64,000 bases of DNA, taken from assembly GCF_014646075.1 (NCBI RefSeq), contig NZ_BMMT01000011.1:124001-188000 (forward strand), given 5' to 3'. Under the pieces are notes generated by a model. The model was not told the DNA's origin. It saw nothing but the letters and a program-made list of their open reading frames with translations, and searched no databases. Each line of letters begins with the position of its first letter. The stretch's first letter is position 1. A program made the position numbers and the translations under genes. This DNA comes from Saccharopolyspora thermophila. GTDB taxonomy: Bacteria; Actinomycetota; Actinomycetes; Mycobacteriales; Pseudonocardiaceae. Positions 11,287 to 20,463 of the stretch are shown one piece after another.

Positions 11287-12864
11287 ATGACCCTGCTCCT
11301 CGCATTGATCCTGCTGCCGATCGCCGGGTCGGTGGTGGTGGCGCTGCTGCGCGGCAACGCCGCGGCGGCCAAGTGGACCGCACTCGGGTTCTCCCTGGTG
11401 GAGCTGGTCGTCGCAGCCGCCGCGTGGGCGGCCTACGACCCCGCCGGGCCGCGGCTGCAGCTCACCAGCTCGGTGGCGTGGATCCCGGCCTTCGACATCC
11501 GGCTGTCGTTCGGCGTGGACGGCATTGCGCTGGTGATGATCGCGGTGATCGCCCTGCTCACCCCGCTGGTGCTCGGCTACAGCTGGGGCGAGCGGCTGCC
11601 GCAGGGCCGCACGCACGCCGGATTCTTCTCGCTGCTGCTGCTGGAACAGGCGCTGACGGTCGCGGTGTTCGCGGCCACCGACGTGTTCCTGTTCTACGTG
11701 CTGTTCGAGATCATGCTGATCCCGATGTACTTCCTGATCGGCGGCTACGGCGGGGAGAACCGCACCTACGCGGCGGTGAAGTTCTTCCTGTACTCGTTCC
11801 TCGGCGGCCTGATCATGCTGGCCTCGGCGATCGGCGCGTACGTCTACAGCGCGCAGGTCACCGGCCGCGGCACCTTCGACTGGGCCGCGCTGGTGCGGGT
11901 GCTCTCCGACGCGCCGACCAGCGTGCAGGTGTGGCTGTTCCTCGGGTTCTTCACCGCCTTCGCGATCAAGGCCCCGCTGATCCCGTTCCACACCTGGCTG
12001 CCGGACGCCGCGCAGCAGGCGCCGATCGGTGTCGCGGTGATCGTGGTCGGCGTGCTGGACAAGGTCGGCACCTTCGGGTTCCTGCGCTACAGCCTGCCGC
12101 TGACCCCGGAGGCGTCCCGGCAGCTGGCGCCGCTGGTACTGGCGCTGGCGGTGCTCGGCGTGCTCTACGGCTCGCTGCAGGCGTTCGGGCAGACCGACTT
12201 CAAGCGGTTCATCGCCTACGTCTCGATCGCCCACTTCGGGTTCATCGCGCTGGGCATCTTCGCGTTCACCTCGCAGGCGCAGGCCGGTTCGGTGTCCTAC
12301 ATGGTCAACCACAGCATCGCGACCGGCATGCTGATCCTGGTGATCGGTATGGTGATCGCCCGCGGCGGCTCCACCCGCATCGCCGACTACGGCGGCATGG
12401 CGAAGGTGGCTCCACTGCTGGCCGGGACGCTGCTGATCGCCGGGCTGAGCACCCTGTCGCTGCCCGGCACGAACTCGTTCATCAGCGAGTTCCTGGTGCT
12501 CGTCGGCTCCTTCGAGACCCGCCCGGTGCACACCGTGCTGGCCACCGTCGGCATGGTGCTGGCCGCCGTCTACGTGCTGTGGCTGTACCAGCGGACGATG
12601 CAGGGCCCGGTGCGCGGTGACGCGCTGCTGGGCACCGCTGCCGGGCCCGGCGCGGTGGCGGACCCGAACAAGCCGGGCGCGCACCGGCTGCGGGTCGCCG
12701 ACCTGGGCGCCCGGGAGATCGCGGTGCTGACCCCGCTGATCGTGCTGGTGGTCGGGCTCGGCCTCTACCCGAAGCCGGTGCTGGACGTGATCAACCCGTC
12801 GGTCGCGGCAACCATGAGCGAGGTCGGCGTCACCGACCCCGCGGCCTCGCAGGGAGGTAACTGA
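11287..12864 (+). CDS. nuoM: NADH-quinone oxidoreductase subunit M
   Basis: A 525-residue antiporter-like proton pump subunit (ND4 homologue). It shows about fourteen hydrophobic helices, the helix-5 segment FYVLFEIMLIPMYFLIG with the conserved Glu, and FAIKAPLIPFHTWLPDAAQQAP with the pumping Lys and the family's HTWLPDA loop. ATG 11287 is preceded by GGGAGGAG at 11275-11282. Two bases separate its stop from the nuoN start. The whole length matches the family. Confidence 0.96.
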   Translation: MTLLLALILLPIAGSVVVALLRGNAAAAKWTALGFSLVELVVAAAAWAAYDPAGPRLQLTSSVAWIPAFDIRLSFGVDGIALVMIAVIALLTPLVLGYSWGERLPQGRTHAGFFSLLLLEQALTVAVFAATDVFLFYVLFEIMLIPMYFLIGGYGGENRTYAAVKFFLYSFLGGLIMLASAIGAYVYSAQVTGRGTFDWAALVRVLSDAPTSVQVWLFLGFFTAFAIKAPLIPFHTWLPDAAQQAPIGVAVIVVGVLDKVGTFGFLRYSLPLTPEASRQLAPLVLALAVLGVLYGSLQAFGQTDFKRFIAYVSIAHFGFIALGIFAFTSQAQAGSVSYMVNHSIATGMLILVIGMVIARGGSTRIADYGGMAKVAPLLAGTLLIAGLSTLSLPGTNSFISEFLVLVGSFETRPVHTVLATVGMVLAAVYVLWLYQRTMQGPVRGDALLGTAAGPGAVADPNKPGAHRLRVADLGAREIAVLTPLIVLVVGLGLYPKPVLDVINPSVAATMSEVGVTDPAASQGGN

Positions 12865-12866
12865 CA

Positions 12867-14444
12867 GTGGGTGTTCTGACGCAGGGACCGGCGGTGTCGC
12901 AGCTGCCGTCCGTCGAGATCCCGCCGATCGACTACGCGGCCATCGCCCCGGTCCTGGTGATCCTCGGCGCGGCGTGCCTGGCGATCCTGGTGGAGGCGTT
13001 CCTGCCCCGGCACCAGCGCTGGTCGGTGCAGGTCGGGTTGAGCCTGGTGGCGATCGTGGCCGCCGGGGTGGCGCTGGCGGTGTACGCCAGGCAGGGCGGC
13101 ACCGGGGTGACGACGCTGTCGGACACGCTGGCCATCGACCCGCCGACGCTGTTCCTGTGGGGCACGCTGCTGGCGTTGGGCCTGGCCGCGATCCTGCTGA
13201 TCGCCGACCGGTCGGTGGAGCCCGGCGGGGCGTTCGTCGCCGAGTCCCGCGCCACCGACGGCCCCGGCGCGATGAGCCGCGCGACCGCCGCGGTGGCCGG
13301 GATGCGCACCGAGGTCTTCCCACTCGCCCTGTTCTCCCTGGGCGGGATGATGGTGTTCATCGCGGCCAACGACCTGCTGACGATGTTCATCGCGCTGGAG
13401 GTGCTGAGCCTGCCGCTGTACCTGATGTGCGGTTTGGCCAAGCGGCGTCGGCTGCTGTCGCAGGAGTCGGCGGTGAAGTACTTCCTGCTGGGCGCGTTCG
13501 CCTCGGCGTTCTTCCTCTACGGCCTGGCCCTGCTGTACGGCTACGCCGGCTCGGTGAAGCTGCAGGCCATCGCCGACGCCACGGCCGGCTCGGACCGCTC
13601 GGACACGCTGCTGTTCGCCGGGCTCGGCCTGCTGCTGGTGGGGCTGCTGTTCAAGGCGTCGGTCGGCCCGTTCCACACCTGGACCCCGGACGTCTACCAG
13701 GGCGCTCCGACCGCGGTCACCGGCTTCATGGCGGCCTGCACCAAGGTCGCCGCGTTCGGCGCGATCCTGCGGGTGCTCCAGGTGGCGTTCCAGGCGTCCA
13801 GCTGGGAGTGGCACGGTGTGCTGTGGGTCATCGCGGTGGTGTCGATGGTCATCGGCGTGGTGCTGGGCCTCACCCAGCGCGACATCAAGCGGATGATCGC
13901 CTACTCCTCCGTCGCGCACGCCGGGTTCATGCTGGTCGGGGCGCTGGCGCTGACCGAGCGTGGCCTCGCGAGCACCCTGTTCTACCTGCTGGCCTACGGG
14001 TTCACCACGATCGCGGTGTTCGGCGTGATCAGCCTGGTGCGCCGGGCCGACGGTGAGGCAACTCACCTTTCCGACTGGGCGGGCCTGGCGAAGCGTTCGC
14101 CGCTGGTTGCCGCGGTGTTCACCTTCCTGATGTTCGCCCTCGCTGGCATCCCGCTGACAAGCGGTTTCGTCGGCAAGTTCGTGGTTTTCGAGGCGGCGCT
14201 GGCCGACGGGATGGCCCCGCTGGTCGTGGTGGCCCTGGTGGCCAGTGCGGTTGCGGCGTTCTTCTACCTTCGTGTCATCGTGCTGATGTACTTCAGCGAA
14301 CCGGCCGCGGACGGCCCCACCGTCAGCGTGCCGGGTGCGTTCACGACAGCGGCGATCACGCTCGGGGTGGTTGTCACGTTGTTGCTGGGCGTGCTGCCGA
14401 CGTTGGCGTTGGACTGGGCGAACGTCGGCGGCTTCGTGTCGTAG
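12867..14444 (+). CDS. nuoN: NADH-quinone oxidoreductase subunit N
   Basis: A 525-residue antiporter-like subunit (ND2 homologue), the last gene of the nuo operon. About fourteen hydrophobic helices are seen, with ALEVLSLPLYLMCGLAKR (helix 5 Glu), LLFKASVGPFHTWTPDVYQG and the loop GAPTAVTGFMA typical of NuoN. The GTG at 12867 follows AGGGAGG at 12852-12858. The gene ends only 46 bp before the most likely start of the polyprenyl synthase, so the two could share a transcript. No clear terminator is visible between them. Confidence 0.96.
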   Translation: MGVLTQGPAVSQLPSVEIPPIDYAAIAPVLVILGAACLAILVEAFLPRHQRWSVQVGLSLVAIVAAGVALAVYARQGGTGVTTLSDTLAIDPPTLFLWGTLLALGLAAILLIADRSVEPGGAFVAESRATDGPGAMSRATAAVAGMRTEVFPLALFSLGGMMVFIAANDLLTMFIALEVLSLPLYLMCGLAKRRRLLSQESAVKYFLLGAFASAFFLYGLALLYGYAGSVKLQAIADATAGSDRSDTLLFAGLGLLLVGLLFKASVGPFHTWTPDVYQGAPTAVTGFMAACTKVAAFGAILRVLQVAFQASSWEWHGVLWVIAVVSMVIGVVLGLTQRDIKRMIAYSSVAHAGFMLVGALALTERGLASTLFYLLAYGFTTIAVFGVISLVRRADGEATHLSDWAGLAKRSPLVAAVFTFLMFALAGIPLTSGFVGKFVVFEAALADGMAPLVVVALVASAVAAFFYLRVIVLMYFSEPAADGPTVSVPGAFTTAAITLGVVVTLLLGVLPTLALDWANVGGFVS

Positions 14445-14490
14445 AGTGCTCGCCCGTAGGGCGATGTGGGGGAGCGAAGGCGACGGTGAC

Positions 14491-15519
14491 GTGAGCAGGC
14501 CAGCGGGTGACCCGGTCAGTGAGCTGACCACGGGCGATTCGGTCGGGATCGACTTCGCCGACGAGGCGTTGGCCGACTCGGTTCGGCGGGGCATGGCCCG
14601 GGTGGAGCAGCTGCTGCACGAGTCGGTGCAGAGCGACTTCGAGTTCGCCACCCACACCTCCCTGCACCTGGTGGAGGCCGGCGGCAAGCGGTTCCGTCCC
14701 CTGTTCACGTTACTTGCGGCGGAGTTCGGTGACCCGTCCGCGGATGCGGTGATCACCTCCGCAGCCGTGGTGGAGATGATCCACCTGGCCACGCTGTACC
14801 ACGACGACGTGATGGACGAGGCCACCATGCGGCGCGGCGCGACCAGCGCGAACGCCCGCTGGGACAACTCGGTGGCCATCCTGACCGGCGACTTCTTGTT
14901 CGCCCGGGCGTCCCAGCTGATCGCCGGCCTCGGCGTGGAGGCGGTCCGCCGCATGTCGGCGACGTTCGAGGCGTTGGTCACCGGCCAGATGCGGGAGACC
15001 GTGGGGGCCGGTGCGGAGGAGGACGCCGTCGAGTTCTACCTGCAGGTGATCTACGAGAAGACCGGCTCGCTGATCGCCACCGCGGGCCGCTTCGGCGCCT
15101 GGTTCGCGGGTGCCGACGAGGCGCACGTCGACTCGCTGGAGCGGATCGGCCGGATTCTGGGCACCGGGTTCCAGATCTCCGACGACATCATTGACATCGC
15201 GTCGCCGGCCGCCGAGTCGGGCAAGACGCCGGGCACCGATCTGCGGGAGGGGGTCCGGACGCTGCCGATGCTGTACGCGCTGGCGGACCCCGGTACCGAT
15301 CCGCGGCTGCGCGACCTGCTGTCCCGGCCGCTGACCGAGGACGCCGAGGTGGAGGAGGCGCTGGCGCTGCTGCGCGGCTCCGCGGGGCTGGCCCGCACCC
15401 GCGCCGCGCTGGAGGAGTACGCGGACGACGCCCGCAAGGAACTCGCGGCCCTGCCGGACGTCCCGGCCCGCGACGCCCTGTCGGCCCTGGTCGACTACGT
15501 GGTGGCCCGCACTGGCTGA
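14491..15519 (+). CDS. Long-chain polyprenyl diphosphate synthase (GrcC/HepT-like)
   Basis: A 342-residue trans-isoprenyl diphosphate synthase. It condenses isopentenyl diphosphate onto allylic primers to build a long polyprenyl chain. The first Asp-rich motif is YHDDVMDEA, the second DDIIDIAS, with GGKRFRPLFTLLAAE before them and the KTGSLI segment between. Similarity by eye is strongest to mycobacterial GrcC1, and the position directly after nuo suggests it makes the menaquinone side chain used by complex I; the exact chain length cannot be read. GTG 14491 is preferred (AAGG 10 bp upstream, and the following sequence matches the family). ATG 14464 is an alternative. Confidence 0.9.
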   Translation: MSRPAGDPVSELTTGDSVGIDFADEALADSVRRGMARVEQLLHESVQSDFEFATHTSLHLVEAGGKRFRPLFTLLAAEFGDPSADAVITSAAVVEMIHLATLYHDDVMDEATMRRGATSANARWDNSVAILTGDFLFARASQLIAGLGVEAVRRMSATFEALVTGQMRETVGAGAEEDAVEFYLQVIYEKTGSLIATAGRFGAWFAGADEAHVDSLERIGRILGTGFQISDDIIDIASPAAESGKTPGTDLREGVRTLPMLYALADPGTDPRLRDLLSRPLTEDAEVEEALALLRGSAGLARTRAALEEYADDARKELAALPDVPARDALSALVDYVVARTG

Positions 15520-15757
15520 CCGGCAGCCGCATTCGGAATGCGCGGCCTCGGTCCAGGCGCCCGATTCGTGCTCGGCGCGTGCTGGATGGCTGGCCTGACG
15601 ATGGGTCGACCGGGTGATGGTGCCCTGTCGGTGTGTGCGCCCGGTCATCGCGTGCTGGGTCACGAGCCGGTCAAGGTCGGCCCGGATGCCGGTTCCGGCG
15701 TGGTAGGTATCCGAGAACGATGGCGGTGTCGCCGGAGCCATGAGGAGGACATCACTC

Positions 15758-16912
15758 GTGATCACCTGGCTGTTCACCCAGGTGTGGCTGTGGAGCCTCG
15801 CCGCCTTCGCCCTGGGTGCGCTGATCACCTGGTTGCTCTTCGCCCGGCCGCTCAGACGCCGCCTGGCCGAGGCCGACCAGCCCCCGGCCGACCACGACTA
15901 TGACTACGACGCCCCCGCGGACCACCCGTCCGTCGCCGACGCGCCGTTGGATCTGCTGGAACCCCCGCCGCCGCGCTGGGACAACGAGCCGACCATCGGC
16001 GACTGGGAACGCCGGCCCCGCGCCTGGGTCGCCCCCGAGCAGCACGAACCCGACAGCAACACCTGGTTCCGCAGGAAGGACGAGGAAACCGCCCAGCACG
16101 CTCCGGAGCCGGACACCGCCGTGACCGCGGTCCAGCCGCGGGTGCGTGTCGACGACCCGGACACGGCGGCGCCGCGATGGCCGGAGGCCGAGCCCGCACC
16201 GAAAACGCCGCCGGCCGGGGAGCAGAAACCGGCGGTCGCGCACCAGCAGGCTGCCGGACCGAAGGTGACGGGAGCGACGGAGGCTGCCGAGCCGCTGGGC
16301 CGGCCACAAGTCGAGCCGCAGCAGCAGGCGACGGCACAGGTCGGGCAGCAGACCGCGGGGCCGCGCAAGCAGACCGATCCGAAGGTGCGGGCCGCGGAGT
16401 TGCGCACGCTGGCGGGGCTGGTGAGGCAGCAGGAGCGGACGGCGCCGGCCGCATCGGAGCAAAAGGCGACACCGACCGCGGGAGCTCCGGAGCAGGCGAA
16501 TCCGACGAGCGAGTCGCGGATCACCGGGATGCTGGACGCCGAGTCCGCCGAGCCGGCCCAGTCGCGGCTGTCGGGGGAGCCGCGGTCGCTGTTCGAGCCC
16601 GCCGAGGACGGGCGGCCGGCAACGCCGAACGTGCCATCGGCCGCGGATGACGCCACGCAGGTCCTCCCGAAGATCGACGACGATGCGGCGGAGTCGGCGC
16701 CGTTGCCACGGCGCACCCCGGGGGCGGGGCCGCGGCCGGGCCGCGAGAAGGGCGGCTCCGGGCCGATGATCAAGGGCCACTCGGCGTCGCGGCAGTACCA
16801 CAGCCCGGAGTCGCCGCAGTACGACCAGATCGTCGCCGACGTGTGGTTCCGCACCCCGGCCGACGCGGAGATCGCCGGTTTCGCACCCTGGAACGGTCAG
16901 CGCGCCACCTGA
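15758..16912 (+). CDS. Membrane-anchored disordered protein with ArfC-like C-terminal motif
   Basis: A 384-residue protein I cannot assign to a named gene. One N-terminal membrane helix (WLWSLAAFALGALITWLLF) is followed by a charged RPLRRRL stop. About 300 residues of Pro/Glu/Ala/Gln-rich, apparently disordered sequence come next. The last ~45 residues contain KGHSASRQYHSPESPQYDQ then VWFRTPADAEIAGFAPW. That end resembles the short motif at the C-terminus of mycobacterial ArfC and many actinobacterial secreted or membrane proteins (YH-x-P-x-SP-x-Y ... A-x-VWF-x-T ... AE-x-AGF). GTG 15758 lies 9 bp after GAGGAGG (15742-15748); ATG 15740 is the alternative. It stands alone between the polyprenyl synthase and the convergent asnC-type gene. 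Confidence 0.75.
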   Translation: MITWLFTQVWLWSLAAFALGALITWLLFARPLRRRLAEADQPPADHDYDYDAPADHPSVADAPLDLLEPPPPRWDNEPTIGDWERRPRAWVAPEQHEPDSNTWFRRKDEETAQHAPEPDTAVTAVQPRVRVDDPDTAAPRWPEAEPAPKTPPAGEQKPAVAHQQAAGPKVTGATEAAEPLGRPQVEPQQQATAQVGQQTAGPRKQTDPKVRAAELRTLAGLVRQQERTAPAASEQKATPTAGAPEQANPTSESRITGMLDAESAEPAQSRLSGEPRSLFEPAEDGRPATPNVPSAADDATQVLPKIDDDAAESAPLPRRTPGAGPRPGREKGGSGPMIKGHSASRQYHSPESPQYDQIVADVWFRTPADAEIAGFAPWNGQRAT

Positions 16913-16982
16913 GCACCTGTCATCGACCGTCACCTGGCGCGGACGGCCCCGACGCCCCGGGGCCTGCGCAGGCGCAGTCCCG

Positions 16983-17432
16983 TCAGCCCTGCGGCGGGCG
17001 TTCCAGCAGCCGTGACAGCACCACCGTGGACACCGTGCGGCTGACGAACTCGACCGAGCGCAGCCGTTCCATGGCCTCTTCCAGGTGGTGGATGTTCGCC
17101 GCGCGCAGGTGCACGATCGCGTCGGCCTGCCCGGACACGGTGTAGGCCGCGACGACCTCCGGCAGCGGTTCCAGGCCGGCGCGGATGCGGTGCGCCGGGA
17201 CGTTGCCGTTGCAGTGCACCTCCACGAACGCCTCGGTGCCCCAGCCCAGCGCCTCCGGGTCCACGACGGCGGTGAAGCCCTGCAGCACCCCGAGGTCGAG
17301 CAGCTTGTCGACCCGCCGCTTCACCGCCGGTGCGGACAGCCCCACCTCCGCGCCGATTTCGGCGTAGCTGGCCCGAGCGTCCGCCACGAGGTGCGAAATG
17401 ATTCGTTGATCCAAGGCGTCCATGCGCAACAT
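16983..17432 (-). CDS. Lrp/AsnC family transcriptional regulator
   Basis: A 149-residue regulator. The N-terminal winged helix-turn-helix (MDALDQRIISHLVADARASYAEIGAEVGLS region) is followed by an RAM/ActR ligand-binding domain, in which GQADAIVHLRA corresponds to the family's G-x-x-D motif. It reads away from the dimethylargininase gene with 65 bp between the starts, the classic layout for an Lrp-type regulator that senses an amino acid and controls its divergent neighbour. By that logic the ligand would be arginine, ornithine, citrulline or a methylarginine (inference). Start chosen at MLRMDALDQ. MDALDQ is 9 bp downstream, and a longer form from 17477 is possible. Confidence 0.88.
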   Translation of the reverse strand: MLRMDALDQRIISHLVADARASYAEIGAEVGLSAPAVKRRVDKLLDLGVLQGFTAVVDPEALGWGTEAFVEVHCNGNVPAHRIRAGLEPLPEVVAAYTVSGQADAIVHLRAANIHHLEEAMERLRSVEFVSRTVSTVVLSRLLERPPQG

Positions 17433-17460
17433 TCTGCCGCAAAGAAGGAATGGAGCGTTA

Positions 17461-17490
17461 TTGATGGCCGGTCCCACCGCATCTTAGATT
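17461..17490 (+). promoter_or_regulatory. Promoter of the dimethylargininase gene, probably leaderless
   Basis: TTGATG at 17461-17466 and TAGATT at 17485-17490 are separated by 18 bp, a good sigma-70-type pair. The ATG at 17498 lies 7 bp beyond the -10, so the transcript would begin at or next to the start codon. No Shine-Dalgarno is visible, consistent with a leaderless mRNA. The surrounding AT-rich DNA up to 17432 is where an Lrp/AsnC protein would be expected to bind. Confidence 0.5.
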
Positions 17491-17497
17491 TCGATTT

Positions 17498-18352
17498 ATG
17501 ACGGCAACAACCCTCCCGGAAGCGACCACGGTTCCGACGCCGCAGGCGACCCCGCGGCACTACCTGATGTGCCCGCCGAAGTACTTCACCGTCGAGTACT
17601 CGATCAACCCGTGGATGGACCCGGGCACGCCGGTGGACGTGGACCGGGCGATGGCCCAGTGGACGGAGCTGAAGAACACCTACGAGCGGCTCGGCCACAC
17701 CGTCGAGGTCATCGAACCGCAGCCGGGCCTGCCGGACATGGTGTTCGCCGCCAACTCCGCGACGGTGATCGACGGCCGCGTGCTCGGCGCCCGGTTCCGG
17801 GCACCGCAGCGGGCCGCCGAGGCCGAGCACTTCCGCCGCTGGTTCGTCACCCGCGGCTACCGCGACCTGGTCATGCCGTCGCGGATCAACGAGGCCGAGG
17901 GCGACTTCGCCTGGACCGGCCGCGTGCTGCTGGCGGGCAGCGGCTTCCGCACCGACCCGGAGGCGCACGCCGAGGCGCAGGAGGTCCTCGGCGTGCCCGT
18001 GGTGTCGCTGCGGCTGGTCGACCCGCGCTACTACCACCTGGACACCGCGCTGTTCGTGCTGCGGACCGGCGACGACGCGCAGATCGCCTACTACCCGGAG
18101 GCGTTCTCCGCCGGGTCCCGCCGGGTTCTGCAGCGGATGTTCCCGGAGGCGGTCCTCGCCGACGCGGCGGACGCCGCGTGCCTGGGCCTCAACGGCGTGT
18201 CGGACGGCCGCCACGTGGTGCTGCCGCTGGAGGCGACCGGGCTCGCCGAGCGGCTGGCCGCGCTGGGCTACGAGCCGATTCTGGTGGACGTCTCGGAGCT
18301 GCGGAAGTCCGGCGGCGGTCCGAAGTGCTGCACGTTGGAGCTGCACGCCTGA
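17498..18352 (+). CDS. Dimethylargininase / amidinotransferase-fold hydrolase
   Basis: A 284-residue enzyme of the guanidino-modifying superfamily, best matching NG,NG-dimethylarginine dimethylaminohydrolase (dimethylarginine to citrulline plus dimethylamine). Seen: an N-terminal substrate-loop segment [14 protein letters not shown], the acidic [10 protein letters not shown] near residue 130, catalytic His180 in [11 protein letters not shown], and the nucleophilic cysteine region [11 protein letters not shown] (Cys277 or Cys278). Alternative activities in this fold are arginine deiminase or amidinotransferase. The short length and divergent Lrp/AsnC gene favour dimethylargininase feeding arginine/citrulline metabolism. 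Confidence 0.85.
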   Translation: MTATTLPEATTVPTPQATPRHYLMCPPKYFTVEYSINPWMDPGTPVDVDRAMAQWTELKNTYERLGHTVEVIEPQPGLPDMVFAANSATVIDGRVLGARFRAPQRAAEAEHFRRWFVTRGYRDLVMPSRINEAEGDFAWTGRVLLAGSGFRTDPEAHAEAQEVLGVPVVSLRLVDPRYYHLDTALFVLRTGDDAQIAYYPEAFSAGSRRVLQRMFPEAVLADAADAACLGLNGVSDGRHVVLPLEATGLAERLAALGYEPILVDVSELRKSGGGPKCCTLELHA

Positions 18353-18370
18353 GGGGCGGGACGAGGAGCG

Positions 18371-18398
18371 GAGGGCGCCGCGGACCTGCGGCGCTCTC
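18371..18398 (+). terminator. Hairpin after the dimethylargininase gene
   Basis: An 11-bp inverted repeat, GAGGGCGCCGC (18371-18381) against GCGGCGCTCTC (18388-18398) with one G-U pair and a 6-nt loop, lies 19 bp after the stop. There is no T-run, so it is a GC-rich hairpin terminator of the actinobacterial kind or an mRNA-stabilising stem. Confidence 0.5.
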
Positions 18399-18572
18399 CC
18401 GCGTCACGTTGCCTTCAGCACATCCGCCCAGCGGAACTCCGGCTCGCGCCCGCACGTTCTCTCGGTGACCTTCGAGATGCGTGGAAAGGTGGCACGGGAG
18501 TCCTCTTCGGGTGCGACCGGCGATCAGCGCTTCGCGATCCGATCAGGTCCCCATTGGGCGGAGGCAGGCACA

Positions 18573-19448
18573 GTGCACAGTCACTTCAACGGTGTGAAGA
18601 CCGCGCTGCTGTTGGGCGGCATGAGCGCGCTGGTGCTGCTGATCGGCTCGCTGTTCGGCCGCGCCGGCCTCGTCATCGCGTTCGTCGTCGCGCTCGCCCT
18701 GAACGGCTACGCGTACTTCAACTCGGCCAAGCTGGCGCTGCGCGCGATGCACGCCCGGCCGGTGTCGGAGGCCGAGCAGCCCGCGATGTACCGGATCGTG
18801 CGGGAGCTGGCGACCTCCGCGCGGCAACCGATGCCCGCGCTCTACATCAGCCCGACCCGCGCCCCCAACGCCTTCGCGACCGGCCGCAACCCGCGCAACG
18901 CCGCGGTGTGCTGCACGGCGGGCATCCTCGAACTGCTCGACGAGCGTGAACTGCGCGCGGTGCTCGGACACGAGCTCTCGCACGTCTACAACCGCGACAT
19001 CCTGATTTCCAGCGTGGCCGGGGCGCTGGCCAGCGTGGTGACGTTCCTGGCCAACTTCGGGATGCTCTTCGGCATGTTCGGCAGCGAGGACGAGGAACGG
19101 CCCAACCTGTTCGCGATGCTGCTGGTGGCGCTGCTCGGGCCGATCGCCGCCGCGGTGGTGCAGATGGCGGTCAGCCGGTCCCGCGAGTACCAGGCCGACG
19201 CTTCCGGGGCGCAGCTGACCGGCGACCCGCTGGCGCTGGCGTCGGCGCTGCGCAAGCTGGAGCGCGGCACGCAGCTGGCGCCCCTGGCGCCGGAACCGCA
19301 GCTGGTCTCGCAGTCCCACCTGATGATCGCCAACCCGTTCCGCCCCGGTGAGCGGCTGACCAGGCTGTTCTCCACGCACCCGCCGATCGCCGACCGCGTC
19401 CGCCGTCTGGAGGGCATGGCGGGCCGGCAGCTGCCCCCGGCCTGGTGA
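18573..19448 (+). CDS. htpX: M48 family membrane zinc metalloprotease HtpX
   Basis: A 291-residue integral-membrane protease involved in membrane-protein quality control. Two N-terminal helices ([19 protein letters not shown] and the next), the zinc site [12 protein letters not shown] (HEXXH) near residue 132, two further helices, and the downstream Glu ligand in [13 protein letters not shown]. Blocks such as [12 protein letters not shown] and [18 protein letters not shown] match mycobacterial HtpX closely. GTG 18573 with GGAGG at 18560-18564 gives that family's length. The upstream in-frame extension from 18465 has no family similarity. It is isolated, with a convergent neighbour 4 bp downstream. 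Confidence 0.93.
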   Translation: MHSHFNGVKTALLLGGMSALVLLIGSLFGRAGLVIAFVVALALNGYAYFNSAKLALRAMHARPVSEAEQPAMYRIVRELATSARQPMPALYISPTRAPNAFATGRNPRNAAVCCTAGILELLDERELRAVLGHELSHVYNRDILISSVAGALASVVTFLANFGMLFGMFGSEDEERPNLFAMLLVALLGPIAAAVVQMAVSRSREYQADASGAQLTGDPLALASALRKLERGTQLAPLAPEPQLVSQSHLMIANPFRPGERLTRLFSTHPPIADRVRRLEGMAGRQLPPAW

Positions 19449-19452
19449 CCGG

Positions 19453-20334
19453 TCAGCCCGTGGCGCCCGCGCGGCGGGCGACCTCCATCACGTACTGCCC
19501 GTAGCCCGACTTGGCCAGCGCGCGGCCCAGCTCCAGGCACTCGTCCGCCGAGATGTAGCCCATCCGCACGGCGATCTCCTCCAGGCACGCGATCCGCACG
19601 CCCTGCCGGTGCTCCAGCACCTGCACGAACTGCCCCGCCTCCACCAGCGAGTCGTGCGTTCCGGTGTCCAGCCAGGCGAAACCGCGGCCGAGCTGGGTCA
19701 GCCGCGCCTTGCCCCGCCGCAGGTAGGCCAGGTTGACGTCGGTGATCTCCAACTCGCCGCGGTCCGACGGGGTCAGGCCCTTGGCGATGTCCACCACGTC
19801 GTTGTCGTAGAAGTACAGGCCGGTGATGGCCATGTTGGACTTCGGCTGGGCGGGCTTCTCCACGATGGACACCAGGCGGCCGTCGCCGTCGACCTCGCCG
19901 ACGCCGTAGCGCTCGGGGTCGCGTACCGGGTAGCCGAACAGCATGCAGCCGTCCAGGTCGCGCACGCAGTCCCGCAGGAGTCGGGAGAAGCCCTGGCCGT
20001 AGAAGATGTTGTCGCCCAGCACCAGCGCCACCGAGTCGTCACCGACGAAGTCGGCGCCGATCACGAACGCTTCGGCGAGCCCGTTGGGCTCCGGCTGCTC
20101 GGCGTAGGAGATGCGGATGCCGAACTGCGAGCCGTCGCCGAGCAGCCGCTGGAACAGCGGCACGTCGATCGGGGTCGAGATGATCAGCACGTCCCTGATC
20201 CCGGCCAGCATCAGCACCGACAACGGGTAGTAGATCATCGGCTTGTCGTAGACCGGTAACAGCTGTTTCGACACGGCCTGCGTCAGCGGATGCAGTCGCG
20301 TCCCGCTGCCACCGGCCAGCACGATCCCCTTCAC
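19453..20334 (-). CDS. rfbA: Glucose-1-phosphate thymidylyltransferase
   Basis: A 293-residue nucleotidyltransferase that makes dTDP-glucose from glucose-1-phosphate and dTTP, the first step toward dTDP-L-rhamnose and other deoxysugars. Motifs: [18 protein letters not shown] at the N-terminus, the activation and nucleotide loop [29 protein letters not shown], and the sugar-binding segment [20 protein letters not shown]. No rfbB/C/D genes lie next to it, so it probably serves cell-wall rhamnose from elsewhere in the genome; RmlA is an equivalent name. The start codon begins a good family N-terminus. Confidence 0.94.
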   Translation of the reverse strand: MKGIVLAGGSGTRLHPLTQAVSKQLLPVYDKPMIYYPLSVLMLAGIRDVLIISTPIDVPLFQRLLGDGSQFGIRISYAEQPEPNGLAEAFVIGADFVGDDSVALVLGDNIFYGQGFSRLLRDCVRDLDGCMLFGYPVRDPERYGVGEVDGDGRLVSIVEKPAQPKSNMAITGLYFYDNDVVDIAKGLTPSDRGELEITDVNLAYLRRGKARLTQLGRGFAWLDTGTHDSLVEAGQFVQVLEHRQGVRIACLEEIAVRMGYISADECLELGRALAKSGYGQYVMEVARRAGATG

Positions 20335-20463
20335 ACCCGTCCCTTTCGTGCGGTGTCCGTCTTCCGGCCGTTCGCGTGCGCGCTGCGGCCCCCGCCGGGG
20401 GCGGCGCGGCGCAGGTGTTCGGCGCGCGCGGCGGCGGCCACCGCCGCGCGGGACCGATCGGAC

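Noticed and set aside
12765..14981. A 738-codon minus-strand open frame over nuoN and the polyprenyl synthase
   Set aside because: Same explanation: antisense to recognised genes, His/Gln/Arg-rich translation, no ribosome-binding site or domain.
15538..15903. A 121-codon plus-strand open frame between the polyprenyl synthase and the membrane-anchored protein
   Set aside because: It runs into the next gene in another frame, has no Shine-Dalgarno, and its translation shows no coherent protein character. Treated as intergenic.
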